From: Diphasiastrum complanatum
Lineage: Eukaryota; Streptophyta; Lycopodiopsida; Lycopodiales; Lycopodiaceae
Assembly (NCBI GenBank): GCA_029204225.1
Contig: CM055109.1
Coordinates: forward strand, 37,286,991-37,350,990
Reading direction: 5' to 3'
Length of the DNA stretch: 64,000 bases
The position numbers and the translations under genes are program-made. Each line of letters opens with the position of its first letter. The stretch's first letter is position 1. Shown here in pieces: positions 54,673-64,000 of the stretch. The notes under the pieces are model-generated. The model did no database searches. It was not told the DNA's origin and worked only from the letters and a program-made list of their open reading frames with translations.

Positions 54673-54829
54673 CTCGCAAGAAGGCTCCAAGTTGCCTAGC
54701 ATGCGTCTGTCTGGCTGGATCTGTCTGGCAATGCGCATGGATCTGTCTGGCAATGCGCCTGCCTAGCATGGATCTCTGGCAATGCGCAGGCTCTATTTTT
54801 GTCTACAAATGGTTACCCGACAGTCTCTA

Positions 54830-55040
54830 ATTACCAGTAGTCGGCCTGGCAGTCTCTGCGACGGGACTGAGGTATCTGATAATTTGGCATAAATTACCAA
54901 TAGTACTACCTGCGACGTGACTGAGATATATGATAATTTGGCGTAAATTACCAGTAGTACAACCTACGATGTGACTAAGATATCTGATAATTTGATGTAA
55001 ATTATCAGTAGTCCCGTGATTACAGTAGCCTCGCCAGTCT
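54830..55040. repeat. Tandem array, 54-63 bp units
   Basis: Units start ATTACCAGTAGTAC-like at 54830, 54893, 54947 and 55001, each with GCGACGTGACTGAGATAT and GATAATTTGGCGTAA. A diverged part with TGCCAGTCTCTGCGAC continues to about 55110. Confidence 0.85.
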
Positions 55041-56062
55041 CTACGACGTGAATGAGATCTTGATCACTTGTAGCCATGCCAGTCTCTGCGACTTGAATGA
55101 GATCTGGAATTAGTTTGCGGTGATCAGCTTCCATAAGAATTTTCAGAAGTTTCTCGTTCTGCTCTTTCAGGGCTGCATCAAGCGGTATCCCTGGATAATA
55201 AGTAGATAGTAATTTTTTTTTAACTGCTATATGGTATGAAAGCTCCAGCTTCCCTCCACTTCTTTTTCAAGCAAAGACTAATTAATTGTCATTAGCTGCA
55301 AGCAGACGAACTGCAGCTAAATTTTGCCTGGCTGCAGCTCAAATGTCGTTCGGAGGCTCATGTGTTGACAAAATGGGGCAGGAGATAGAGTGTACTGAGT
55401 GAGATCAGTGGGATAGTGGACAGTGGTCAAATGTCATATTCATATGTAAACATATTATGAATGCCAAGGTTTAAATCCAGCTAATTGTGTTGACACGAGA
55501 TTGTCATAAATAGATTTCCTCGAAAAATTTATGGTTGTTCTGCCCTAAAATTTTAAACCACAAAACCCACACAGCTCAAACCTTTTCAGTTATTAGGAAC
55601 ATATATTCAAAAGCTGAATGGATTATTTAAAAGAAAATCTTATTTTTGAGAAGTTATGCAAATCCTGTTTTTATACTCTGTCTATTTTCTCGAGCACTGG
55701 TTTTACTCATTTATGCTAATTATTCATTTGTTGGGCCAACTACCTTCTAAGTACCAAGGGTGCTTAAGCTCTTAGACAAATCTCCAACTCCAAGAAGGAT
55801 TAAATTAAATAGAAAAAAGCCCCCTAGGACAATCAATGATTGCAAAAGCCACAATCCTTCTATGTAAAGAAGGCCCTAGACCCTGCTATAATGTTATCAT
55901 TTTCCTTGCTTCTCTGGACCTGATTATGGTTTTGACAAACTTTTCTCGACCTGGTTATGATTATGACAAACTTTTGGTTATGTAATAATACTAGGAAAGT
56001 CTTGTGCTATGTATTTTACTTGTTTTTTTTGGTCTAATTTCTTTATGTGTTTTTGCTAACAG
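55041..56062. other. Sequence without recognised features upstream of the methyltransferase-like gene
   Basis: AT-rich, no convincing open frame. It may contain unrecognised 5' exons of the gene that follows, since a splice acceptor (TTTTTGCTAACAG) ends it. Confidence 0.4.
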
Positions 56063-58675
56063 GCAAAAACCTATCGTGGTCTAGGAATTGGAGACATCCT
56101 ATAGTCTTGCTCGGTAAGTGCGTGCCAACGTGGGTACTTTGAATTGTTTTAAATGGGTGATGTTTTATATTGTTACAATCTTGCTAATACAAGCAATGGC
56201 GAGTAAAATGCACAACATGGTTTTGACAAGATCACAAGCGAAAACACTTCTTCAAATGGAACATACAGAAAGCTCTTGCATGCACTTGTCGGATGATGCA
56301 TTGGTTGAAGAAGTTGGTATATATTGTTTATTTATGAGATATAATTTTGGTCTAAATCATATTGGTGAGTTGGCTTATGATAAATTATTGGCTTTCAGGT
56401 TATTCATGACATAGGTGTCACTGACCCAATTGAAGGTATTCAGAATATGGAATCGATTGAGCTTATGCAACCCAGTCATTTGTGGACACACTGGAGTAAT
56501 AGCTACGGATATTGATGATGCCCATGAAAGTGAAGAAGTTGCTGCATTATTGGGAGATAAGAGAGGGAGAAAGAAGTCAATGCCAGTAGATGAGATTGGT
56601 ACAGTTCCCTTGACATTCCATCTGGATATGCTTTCAAACACAATGGCTCTACTGAGGGTGAATAGAGACACTCCACCACCATTTTTCCATTGTGTCAAAT
56701 TTTGTCCCATCGAGCAATTCGAACTATTAGAAAACAAAGGTTGCGTATGAAACGCTTGTTCAAAGAAGATGGGTGGTACTTAATGGAGAAGGGTGATTTT
56801 ATATTGTCTATGGCAACACCCACTGGGCAAAGTGTGCTTGTGAAAGACCATGTAAAATCCCTTTGGGATCCAATTTGGGAACAATTAAGTTCCGAGTTTG
56901 ATGAAGCAATCTCGCATGACACATGTTGGGGCGACATGTAGGGTCGCATGTTCATTTGTTGGGACGGAAATCATCGGATCGTTGGTTGGATGGAGGCAAT
57001 ACATGAGAATTTTTCGTGTGACATAAGTAGGCATGTGCTGGTCCGAGCCAGCTTCATCGAGCCTGATGTCCATAGTGGAATGGCACTACTATCTTCCGTG
57101 AACCGAATCAACAGGTTTGTCCAGTAGCTTCAGTATTTCCTTAAATTTGGCTGGTAATAATTGCTTGGATAATTTATTTGTTGATTGGTTGTCAATCTGA
57201 ATCAGGCTAAATGAGATTGGAATTGTAAAAACTGAGTTGGGCAATTAGTTGTATAGTGTTCGACGATTGTGTGAGTGTTCATTTGATTATTTCAAGACAA
57301 AATTTACGGACGTTAAACTAGATGAGGTGGAAAAGATACAAGCAATAGAATTGAAACGTGGAAACATCATGTGGTATCCTCTTACATGTTATATGCTCGC
57401 TAGAGTGCTATATGAGGTATGCATTATTGAGCATGTTGCATTTTTCTATTAATGTTTTTTGGCCAAGATATTTATTGTGTGCATTTCTGAGTTGAGTGCA
57501 TGATGAATGTGTAGCATGACATTGCACAAGAGATGGATGAGGTTAGAACCAAGTTCAATGCTGGCACGAACAAAGCACACAAGACCATAAAAGAAGCCGA
57601 ATCTGTTGTTCACTACAGATGGACAAACAAGATGGGGAAAATGTTGGGCATAGTGAACCCTGCTTTGGGCATTGAATGGTTTGAGTTAGTGACCAGCACA
57701 AAAACCACCAGTATGGGGGTCACACTTGGTCTAGAAAAGTTGCATCACTTGCGTTGTTCTTCAATTTCAAATGAGACAAAATGCAAGTGGCTTAAATGGT
57801 GTGCTGGTCCTATGAGTGGCCAATTTGGTATCCCAAAAAATGATAAATATTTTAGATTGTGGGATTCCAAAGAAACTTGGCTGGAGTACTTGTTTGAAAT
57901 AGCAAGCAAAGTGTTTGTGTTGCCCAGGTGAATATGCTAGGTGTTTATATATTATGTCGCCTAGATGCTTCACCGCAATTGCCCATGGGTGATTGTGATT
58001 TGGTTGACCCTTCCTTGTTTGGGAGTATGAATGACCATTAAATACATTATTACCCTGCGGCAGAGAGACTATTTGATCCAGCAACGTCTTCGCCGGCACA
58101 AGGAGGGATGGAGAAGAGTCCTCATTTCCTGCATTTCATTGTAGAGATGTGTTGCAAGCATTCAAGTGTGGTTGTTGACCCATTTATGGGCGGTGGCGGA
58201 ACATTGTATGCTTGCAGACGCAGAGGATGACATTGCATTGCAATGGATTCGGATCAGACAATATTGGATCTAGCCTTGAAGCGATACGGTTTGTTTTGTT
58301 TGTCCTTTATTCTTGTTGTTGATTATGAGAAAAAACTATGTTGTCTTTTCACTGATTCAAAAAGTATGTGATGTAGAGTCATCATTTGCCCCTATGCAAG
58401 CAATGCTAGTTGACTCTGATGAGGACGATGATGAAGATCTTGACGAGTGGGATTTTGATGACTTCCAGAAATGGTATGTATAGATAAGTTAGCTAGCTTT
58501 TTTATTAAGTTGGATGTGCTTCTCTATATCCATGCTTGCATAATCCAGTCACTTGCCATCCTATGCATTGTCATCGACAAAAGCAATGGGAAACGAGGAT
58601 GTTGCAAAAAGATCCTTGAGCAAAAAAAGTGCTCGTGCTTGTATTTATGTGGATGACGAGTGTGACGATGAATAG
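56063..58675 (+). pseudogene. Multi-exon gene with ParB-like segment and beta-class DNA methyltransferase motif, broken
   Basis: Exon-like blocks with GT-AG borders: 56063-56113, 56194-56316, 56399-57114, 57206-57416, 57515-57927, about 57965-58288, 58377-58473, 58584-58675. Block 3 holds RMKRLFKEDGWYLMEKGDFI and, after a stop at 56939, MFICWDGNHRIVGWMEAI, resembling the D-G-x-H-R core of ParB-like domains (tentative). Block 6 holds EKSPHFLHFIVEMCCKHSSV then VVDPFMGGGGTLYACRRRG, matching the motif I region of N4/N6-type DNA methyltransferases (D-P-F-x-G-x-G-T), where a T-x-K-P-like segment precedes it. Block 7 is acidic (LVDSDEDDDEDLDEWDFDD). Stops at 56939, 57247, 58037 and 58228 plus frame changes near 56480 and 56740 show a pseudogene. 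A catalytic D-P-P-Y motif was not found with certainty. A transposon-carried or horizontally acquired origin is possible. Confidence 0.65.
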
Positions 58676-59217
58676 ACTATAGATGCAACATAGTTAAACA
58701 TTTGATGTGCTTCCATGTGGATTTTTTTTGGAAGACCATTTTCATTGCATGGTTCTTTTTGGAAGACTAGATTCATATGCTTCAGATTACCTGGTTTACT
58801 CTTTGTTATGATGTTTTTATGCTTAACGTATTTGGTCTATTTGTGCTACCATTTTCAAAAGCAATAATAAAAAAATTGGAGCATGTGGAATCTTTTCTAA
58901 CGAATTTTATACGAATTATTTTGCAATACACAATAAGCTCTATCTGTATTTTGGAATGGCTATTCGGCGATATTGCTAGAAAATTTGAAACGCACAAACA
59001 ACGGTAGTTAAAATGGAAATGGTGAAGTAGATGCCACAATCTGGACGGTGGTCAAAGTAGATAGTCTTGATCTTTCCAATGTTGATGGACTCGACTAAAA
59101 TATATGTAACTCTATCTTTATGGTGCATCAAATTACCCATAACTATTGGTCTTGACAATTAATGATACTGATAAAAAAAAACTCGCAAAACTCACACGCT
59201 ATTTACTCGCAAATTGT
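58676..59217. other. AT-rich sequence without recognised features
   Basis: Probably the 3' flank of the broken gene. No repeats or coding stretches that I can support. Confidence 0.5.
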
Positions 59218-59793
59218 CTAGACTCGTGATTGGGGATGTTTGGGGGTTGGGGTAGGAACACAGGCAATCTCAGGAACTTCCCTAACAGATGTGAGGTCGC
59301 CAAACAATTGAATTTGAAGCGGTTTTTTCATCTTCTCTTTCATAGCATGGCCACGTGGTTGAGGCTTTGGCTGTGGGAAGGTGTGTAGATGAGGGATGGG
59401 TTGTACATCATGGACGATCTCGTCATCAATTTGAAAGATGGTCTCCTCCTCGCAGAGATCCCATGGATAGTGTGGATGTTTGGCACGATAGAATTTTGTA
59501 TTAGGCTTTTCAATTGTAACCTTGGCAACCGGTTCCACCTTGGAAGCATGTTGCCTAAGTGGAAGTGTCTCCATGTGATTGAGGATCTGAATATCAGAAA
59601 TGTCCAAATCTTCAAGGCAATTCTGAATTTGTAAGACATTCTCGTCATCGACAAATAAATCCTTTGATTCATTAGTAGATAGCCATGCAACATTTAGTAA
59701 CTCATCATTGTGTGAAAGGATATCAATAAAATTGATATTGATGATAGGTGTATCAAGAGAGGTACAATTATCCTGATGCCGGCATTCACACAA
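59218..59793 (-). pseudogene. Gypsy-3, linker region after the protease, unrecognised
   Basis: An open frame of 191 codons on the minus strand, downstream of the protease. It contains acidic stretches (NESKDLFVDDENVLQIQNCL) and a proline-rich end (PTPTPKHPQ) and stops at 59218. No reverse transcriptase follows. It may be the protease-RT linker of this element with the rest deleted, or an extra protein. Confidence 0.5.
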
Positions 59794-59877
59794 TCAATGG
59801 TAGCTAGACTATGACTCCAGTTTATGATATCAGTAGATTTAACATAATGACCTTTTTCGTGGCTGGACTGGTATGGT

Positions 59878-60360
59878 TCAAACACTGAGTTGGTGGTCGA
59901 GGAACCTTGTCATGGATGCGTGCAGGTTTGAGTTTGCATGTGGAATCAATGGTGACAGAACTGTCACGATTTCCAAAAGTGACTCAGCCTTCCAGTCATG
60001 AATGACTCGTGCATTGGTGAGCCACGGACGACCAAGTAGTAGTTCATATGAATAGGCATTATTTGGAATATAAAGTACTACGAGATCGACAAACTTGAGA
60101 CCTCCTAGTTTGATCAGCACTTGTGGAAGAAAATCGGTAGGTTGGACCACACTTTGATCAGCCATCCAAAGCTGACAAGTGGGTTTGGCCAGCTTGTCTC
60201 TCAGATTCCATTCTAGCATGAGGGATGTGGAAATGATATTGACACTGGAGCCACCATCGAGTCTCGCTAAAACTTCACGTGATTGGTGATGGGTAGCAGG
60301 GATTTTGATGTTGCCTCGTTTGCTGAGTGAATTGGTTAGATGTAAGGACATTTCAGGCAA
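59878..60360 (-). pseudogene. Gypsy-3 aspartic protease
   Basis: Minus strand: EVLARLDGGSSVNIISTSLM (the usual D-x-G-A/S motif appears as D-G-G-S), then LWMADQSVVQPTDFLPQVLI, VDLVVLYIPNNAYSYELLLG and RPWLTNARVIHDWK (the L-L-G-R-P-W flap/end motif of plant Gypsy retropepsins). It cleaves the polyprotein in active elements. The motif change suggests loss of function. Confidence 0.8.
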
Positions 60361-60872
60361 CTCGTCAGGACTGGTAATGTTATTGGATTGGATCTGGTGT
60401 TTCCATTTACTAGCATGCTTCTAGAGAACATGGAAAGGAAGAATGACATTGGCCTATAGTAAATCTCCCCAAACTTCGGTACCTTCAAGGGTTTTTGCTT
60501 TCAAAAGGCATGTGAGGTACTTTATGAGAAGTGGAAGATTGTTAGTCGGCATCGCGGATTTGTTGGCGATACTGATGATGCAGCCGAATTTCTTCAAATG
60601 GGTAAGGGTAAACTATCGGAGTGGAATCTTCACTTGGAGGGACAGCTTGCTACTGAGTTTTGCTGGGTGCAAGTGTAGGGGCTTGGTGTTGGGTTTGTGC
60701 CCGAGTCAAGACCCAAGCAGGATGAGATTCAACTAAAGTTTCTACTTGCACTGAACAGATAGGAACAGCAGGCTTGGATCGGGATGGGCAGTCCTTCACG
60801 TGATATTCAATACCACAGTTTTCACAAGCTGGAGAAAAACGGAGTTTATCTAGGCAGCGAATACTAGGATGC

Positions 60873-62066
60873 TTACCTGCACAAATAAAACATCCTTGTA
60901 TTGCGGACAATTGATGTGGCAAAGACAGCTTGGTTTGCATTGTAAGCTTGGACATTGGGATCCACTATATGAGCATTAGAGTCATAGGTATAATAAACAA
61001 CCGTTTCAGTAGAGTATTGCAGTTGAGTATTGTCTTCCACATAGTAGGTTGCCGGATCGATGGTAGTCAGATCAAGATAATGGACAGCGTGTTGTGGGGC
61101 AGGTTGATTAACGACAAACTGTTGACGTGGTGATTGATATTGATTTGGTGCAGTTGGTCGTGGTTGGTAGACCCCTGGTCGTGGCACAGGCTGTTGTGGA
61201 GGGTAGGCGCGGTATGCTCGATAGATGGTGGGTCTAGTTGCTGCTGGAAAATGGTTTCGCAGTTGAGGGCATTCATTAGCAGTGTGATGCTGTGAGCAAA
61301 TTGGACACCAAACATTTTCTCTTGCTAGAAAGGATTTCTCAGCGATCTGTTTCATGGCAGTTTGGAAATTGGCAGTGAGCTTATCCATATGAGATTGTTG
61401 TGCTTTTTGCTAGGTTTTCATTTGATGTAGAAGTTCAGAAGATTGGGCAATATTGTCAGACTTTGGGTGATTAGGACGGTCCGGATTCTTAGACATTCTT
61501 TTCACGATGGTCAAAGTCATCGTCAGAACCTTCATCTTCCTCATGGATAGCATCAATCATCACATCTTTAAGTTGATCATAAAGGTCAACTAGTTTGAGT
61601 TCACGGTGGATGTCTTTTGGCAATCCAACCAAGAACAATTTTATAGCCATACGTTTGGTGACATTTTATCAAAACATTCTACTTTGAGACGTTTAAAACA
61701 CTCAATGTAGTTTCGAACAAACTCTTCGCGACACATCTTGATATGGGTAATTTGGATGAATGGGCTCTGAGTCAGTTTAGAGGGTTTGAAACACTTGACG
61801 AGAGTGTCCTTGAGAGTGGTCCAAGATGCAAGATCAGGAGCTTCAAGATTCAAATACCACTCCTTGGCTGTTCCATAGAGTACCATGGAAAATAGGCGAA
61901 GCTTTTCAATTTCAGAGGTATCTCCATAAAAACGACATGCATTATCAAAGTCTTGGAGAAATCGGATGGGGTCAAATTCTCCATCATACTTGGTGTATCA
62001 ATACGTGGAATTCTGCGTTCTAGTCGTGGAGGAGCCGAATTAGAAGATTCAGCACAGTCCCAAGAC
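60873..62066 (-). pseudogene. Gypsy-3 Gag
   Basis: Minus strand: SAPPRLERRIPRIDTPSM, then (frame change) MVLYGTAKEWYLNLEAPDLA, WTTLKDTLVKCFKPSKLTQS and EEFVRNYIECFKRLKVECFD, the retrotransposon Gag core. Then KQIAEKSFLARENVWCPICS, a knuckle CPICSQHHTANEC, and a proline/tyrosine-rich tail. In 60650-60955 another knuckle (CFICAGKHPSIRC) occurs in a different frame. Frame changes near 61890, 61640, 61400 and 60870. Confidence 0.82.
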
Positions 62067-62930
62067 ATGATGCAGAGTGTCGGGGAGAGTACAGATGATC
62101 AGGTCAGTACTGTACTTGGTAAAAGGCAGTTTGCTTGTAGAATGGGGAGTGTAGGTAAAAAACTGGTCTTTCTGGTTGTAATAGAATTCCCGGATAGGCT
62201 GAGAAATCGTGGAGAGGCAGATAAATCGAACTATAAGACTCGCGAATTCTGGCAAAGAGTGTTGTCTGTCAAAATATTGATTTTTTTATATTTTGGAAAA
62301 AAAATTTGTACTGTTAGAATTCACGGGTGGGACAGAGAATTCGTTGTCACGAAGGACGATTTTGTAGGCTGGATAGCGATTTCTAATATAGAGGTTTTAC
62401 TAACAGATAGGGAATATGGCAAAAAATATGACTTTCTGATAGAAAATTGGCAAAATCTTTGAGATAGAATTCGCGGAGCTGCTGGAGGACTCATCTTGAT
62501 TAGATCTAGCCTCAGTGAAGCCGACGAATTCTAGGACAAAGATTTGGGTGAGAAATAAGGGATTTTGATAGTATATCAAGCTGTCTTCTCAGAATCCGAT
62601 CGTGGTCAGAATTCGTGGAGGTGATAAAATGAAAGATTAGGGTCTGTTAGGGCTGTAGACAGACTGGCAAATTTCGATATACCTGTTTGGTTTGAAAAAA
62701 GGTCACTTGGGTCACTTCTTTTCTAAGAAAATGCCCAAGTTGACGCTTTTCTTGCTTCCCCCCGGCTTGATAAGTTGCTTCGTAGCTCGTGCAGGACCTG
62801 GAGAGAAAACTCGTGCTGTGGTTGGAAGATAGAAGACAGGCAAACAAGCAAACACACAACACAAAAGCGAAAAAACCAAAGGAAAAAAAGCTAGGTAAAA
62901 AAAATGCTTAAAAAGCGACAACGGCACCAA
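62067..62930 (-). other. Gypsy-3 leader and primer-binding site
   Basis: The primer site is at 62915-62930 (minus TTGGTGCCGTTGTCGC, the Asp-tRNA type with a change). Leader to 62067 without long genes; it contains several AGAATTCGCGGAG-like motifs (about 62187, 62243, 62312, 62466, 62610) scattered through it. Confidence 0.7.
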
Positions 62931-63233
62931 TGTTGGAAGTAAATCTTGTTGTGAATGTTTGGCTAGATCTACTCACGATGTGGTGTAGTATAGAGAGGAT
63001 CATCCAATTTCTAAGTTTCTACCAAGCTTCAAACGGAGAAAATAGAAAACAATGATGAAAGCACTAAGGCTTACCCAACTAGTGCTCGAAATAGAAATGA
63101 AACTAACTAAGATGACAAAATATAAAACCTTACTAAGGCTTACCCAACCAGCAAGGTGATTAAACTAAATATATTTGGGACTTCATTCGGGAGAACCAAT
63201 TATGTCTGATTTGTCCAGATGTGAGTGACAACA
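62931..63233 (-). repeat. Gypsy-3 5' LTR (about 303 bp)
   Basis: Minus strand from TGTTGTCACTCACATCTGG at 63233 to CTTCCAACA at 62931, with TGTTG..CAACA ends, next to the primer site. The outer boundary rests on the end motif only because no second LTR copy is in the window. Confidence 0.6.
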
Positions 63234-63399
63234 TTTCAGGTGGGTATTCTTCTGTCGAATGTGGATCATAATGTTGATCCATCTGGTAAGGTCTGGTCTA
63301 TTTTTGTTGTTTTTTGTCCATCTGGTAAGGTCTGGTCTATTTTTTTTGTTTGTTGTTTTTTTGAAAACTCTGGATTCAATCAAATGTCACAGTACTCAG

Positions 63400-63712
63400 T
63401 TGATGGATAAGGCAAAAACTCGGCTGATGATTGTGTCAAAGGTTTAGCTGATAGTCAAGTCAATAGACTCGGCTAAAGTTCCAACAGTGGACTCAGCTAC
63501 TGGCTTAGCCAGATGACTCGGCTAGCATTCGAGCGGTGGACTCGGCTAATGGCATAGCCAGATGACTCGGCTAGTGGATGAGCCAGGTGACTCGGCTAGT
63601 GTGCGAGCTATGGACTCGGCTAGTGTTCAAACTGTGGACTTGGCTAATGGCTCAGCCATATGACTTGGCTATGTTCGAGCGGTGGACTCGGTTAATGGCT
63701 CAGCCATATGAG
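63400..63712 (+). repeat. Degenerate tandem repeat, CTCGGCTAATGGCTCAGCC type
   Basis: Around ten imperfect copies of GACTCGGCTAGTG / GGCTCAGCCATATGACTC units of about 24-50 bp. They lie directly before the Gypsy reverse transcriptase and may derive from its variable linker or be an independent satellite. Confidence 0.7.
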
Positions 63713-64000
63713 TCGACGCCAATTTCATTTATGAAATTGAGCACACAGAATGGGTATCGCCGATAGTCATAGTACCCAAGAAGAACGGCAAAATGCGAAT
63801 TTGTGTAAATCTAAAGGCACTAAATGTGGTTACCAAGAAAGGTCATTTTCCCCTACCTTTCATAGATAGTGTTTTGGATCGAGTAGCAGGAGCAAAAGCC
63901 TATAGTTTCCTGGACGGCTTCAGCGACTACAGTCAAAATAGCACCGGGTGATCAGCACAAGATAACATTCGCCATTGAATGGAGAACCTATGCCTATAAG
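63713..64000 (+). pseudogene. Gypsy-4 reverse transcriptase, N-terminal part (runs out of window)
   Basis: Plus strand: FIYEIEHTEWVSPIVIVPKK, NGKMRICVNLKALNVVTKKG, HFPLPFIDSVLDRVAGAKAY and SFLDGFSDYSQ. This is the start of a Ty3/Gypsy reverse transcriptase; F-L-D-G-F-S is the first catalytic-Asp block. A frame change near 63935 follows, then HKITFAIEWRTYAYK up to the edge. The second half with Y-x-D-D lies outside. Confidence 0.88.

Noticed and set aside
62281-62300. Small repeated GAATTC motifs as operator-like sites
   Set aside because: They lie in the Gypsy-3 leader, are loosely spaced and variable, and nothing supports a regulatory role.

Overview
The window is a piece of a land-plant nuclear genome that is very rich in transposable elements. 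Support for this comes from plant telomere-type TTTAGGG motifs, Copia and Gypsy retrotransposons with plant tRNA primer sites (initiator-Met and Asp types), hAT transposons of the DUF659 kind, GT-AG introns, and three exons of a plant gamma-tubulin complex component 6 (GCP6) gene. I cannot name the species. The very long intron and layered mobile elements fit a large-genome plant such as a lycophyte, fern or gymnosperm, but that is inference.

Host gene. GCP6 lies on the minus strand. Three exons, all phase 0, are visible (32689-33570, 10869-11015, 10296-10691; 475 codons in total, without stops). The second intron in this series is 21,673 bp (11016-32688) and is filled with mobile elements. 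The start of the gene lies to the right and was not found; the C-terminal part lies left of the window.

Layout. 1-844: 5' end of a minus-strand chromovirus inserted in a LINE. 845-10190: a chain of four LINE copies joined through CT-rich tails and direct junctions, the fourth broken by a Copia-type solo LTR and by a small hAT element. 11424-12540: left part of a hAT family (here hAT-G) with an intact small gene. 12885-14501: captured host-gene pieces forming an inverted repeat with an SNF2-like segment. 14505-23395: two long minus-strand LINEs of different families in tandem. 23396-29487: hAT-G remnants with a complete 4.37-kb hAT element (hAT-A) inserted between them; its 8-bp target duplication is exact. 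29488-30819: 3' end of a chromovirus. 33820-39022: Athila-like LTR and a Copia element. 39025-43078: two more LINE pieces and another hAT-G end. 43079-48247: AT-rich, mostly anonymous. 48248-53125: second Copia. 53126-55040: Gypsy fragment and two tandem arrays. 56063-58675: broken multi-exon gene with a ParB-like segment and a beta-class DNA methyltransferase motif. 59218-64000: minus-strand Gypsy (protease, gag, leader, LTR) and the start of a plus-strand Gypsy reverse transcriptase.

Most notable. (1) The broken ParB-like/DNA-methyltransferase gene with introns is unusual for a plant nucleus. (2) Two different hAT families each carry the same small charged protein gene (113 and 114 residues, both intact), followed by a conserved pair of short repeats; in hAT-A it converges on the transposase. 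(3) The LINEs share a 3' hairpin with compensatory changes, end in CT-rich tails, and repeatedly sit next to one another through those tails. (4) An inverted repeat of an SNF2-helicase-like gene fragment lies inside the GCP6 intron. All function statements come from reading motifs by eye; no database search was possible.
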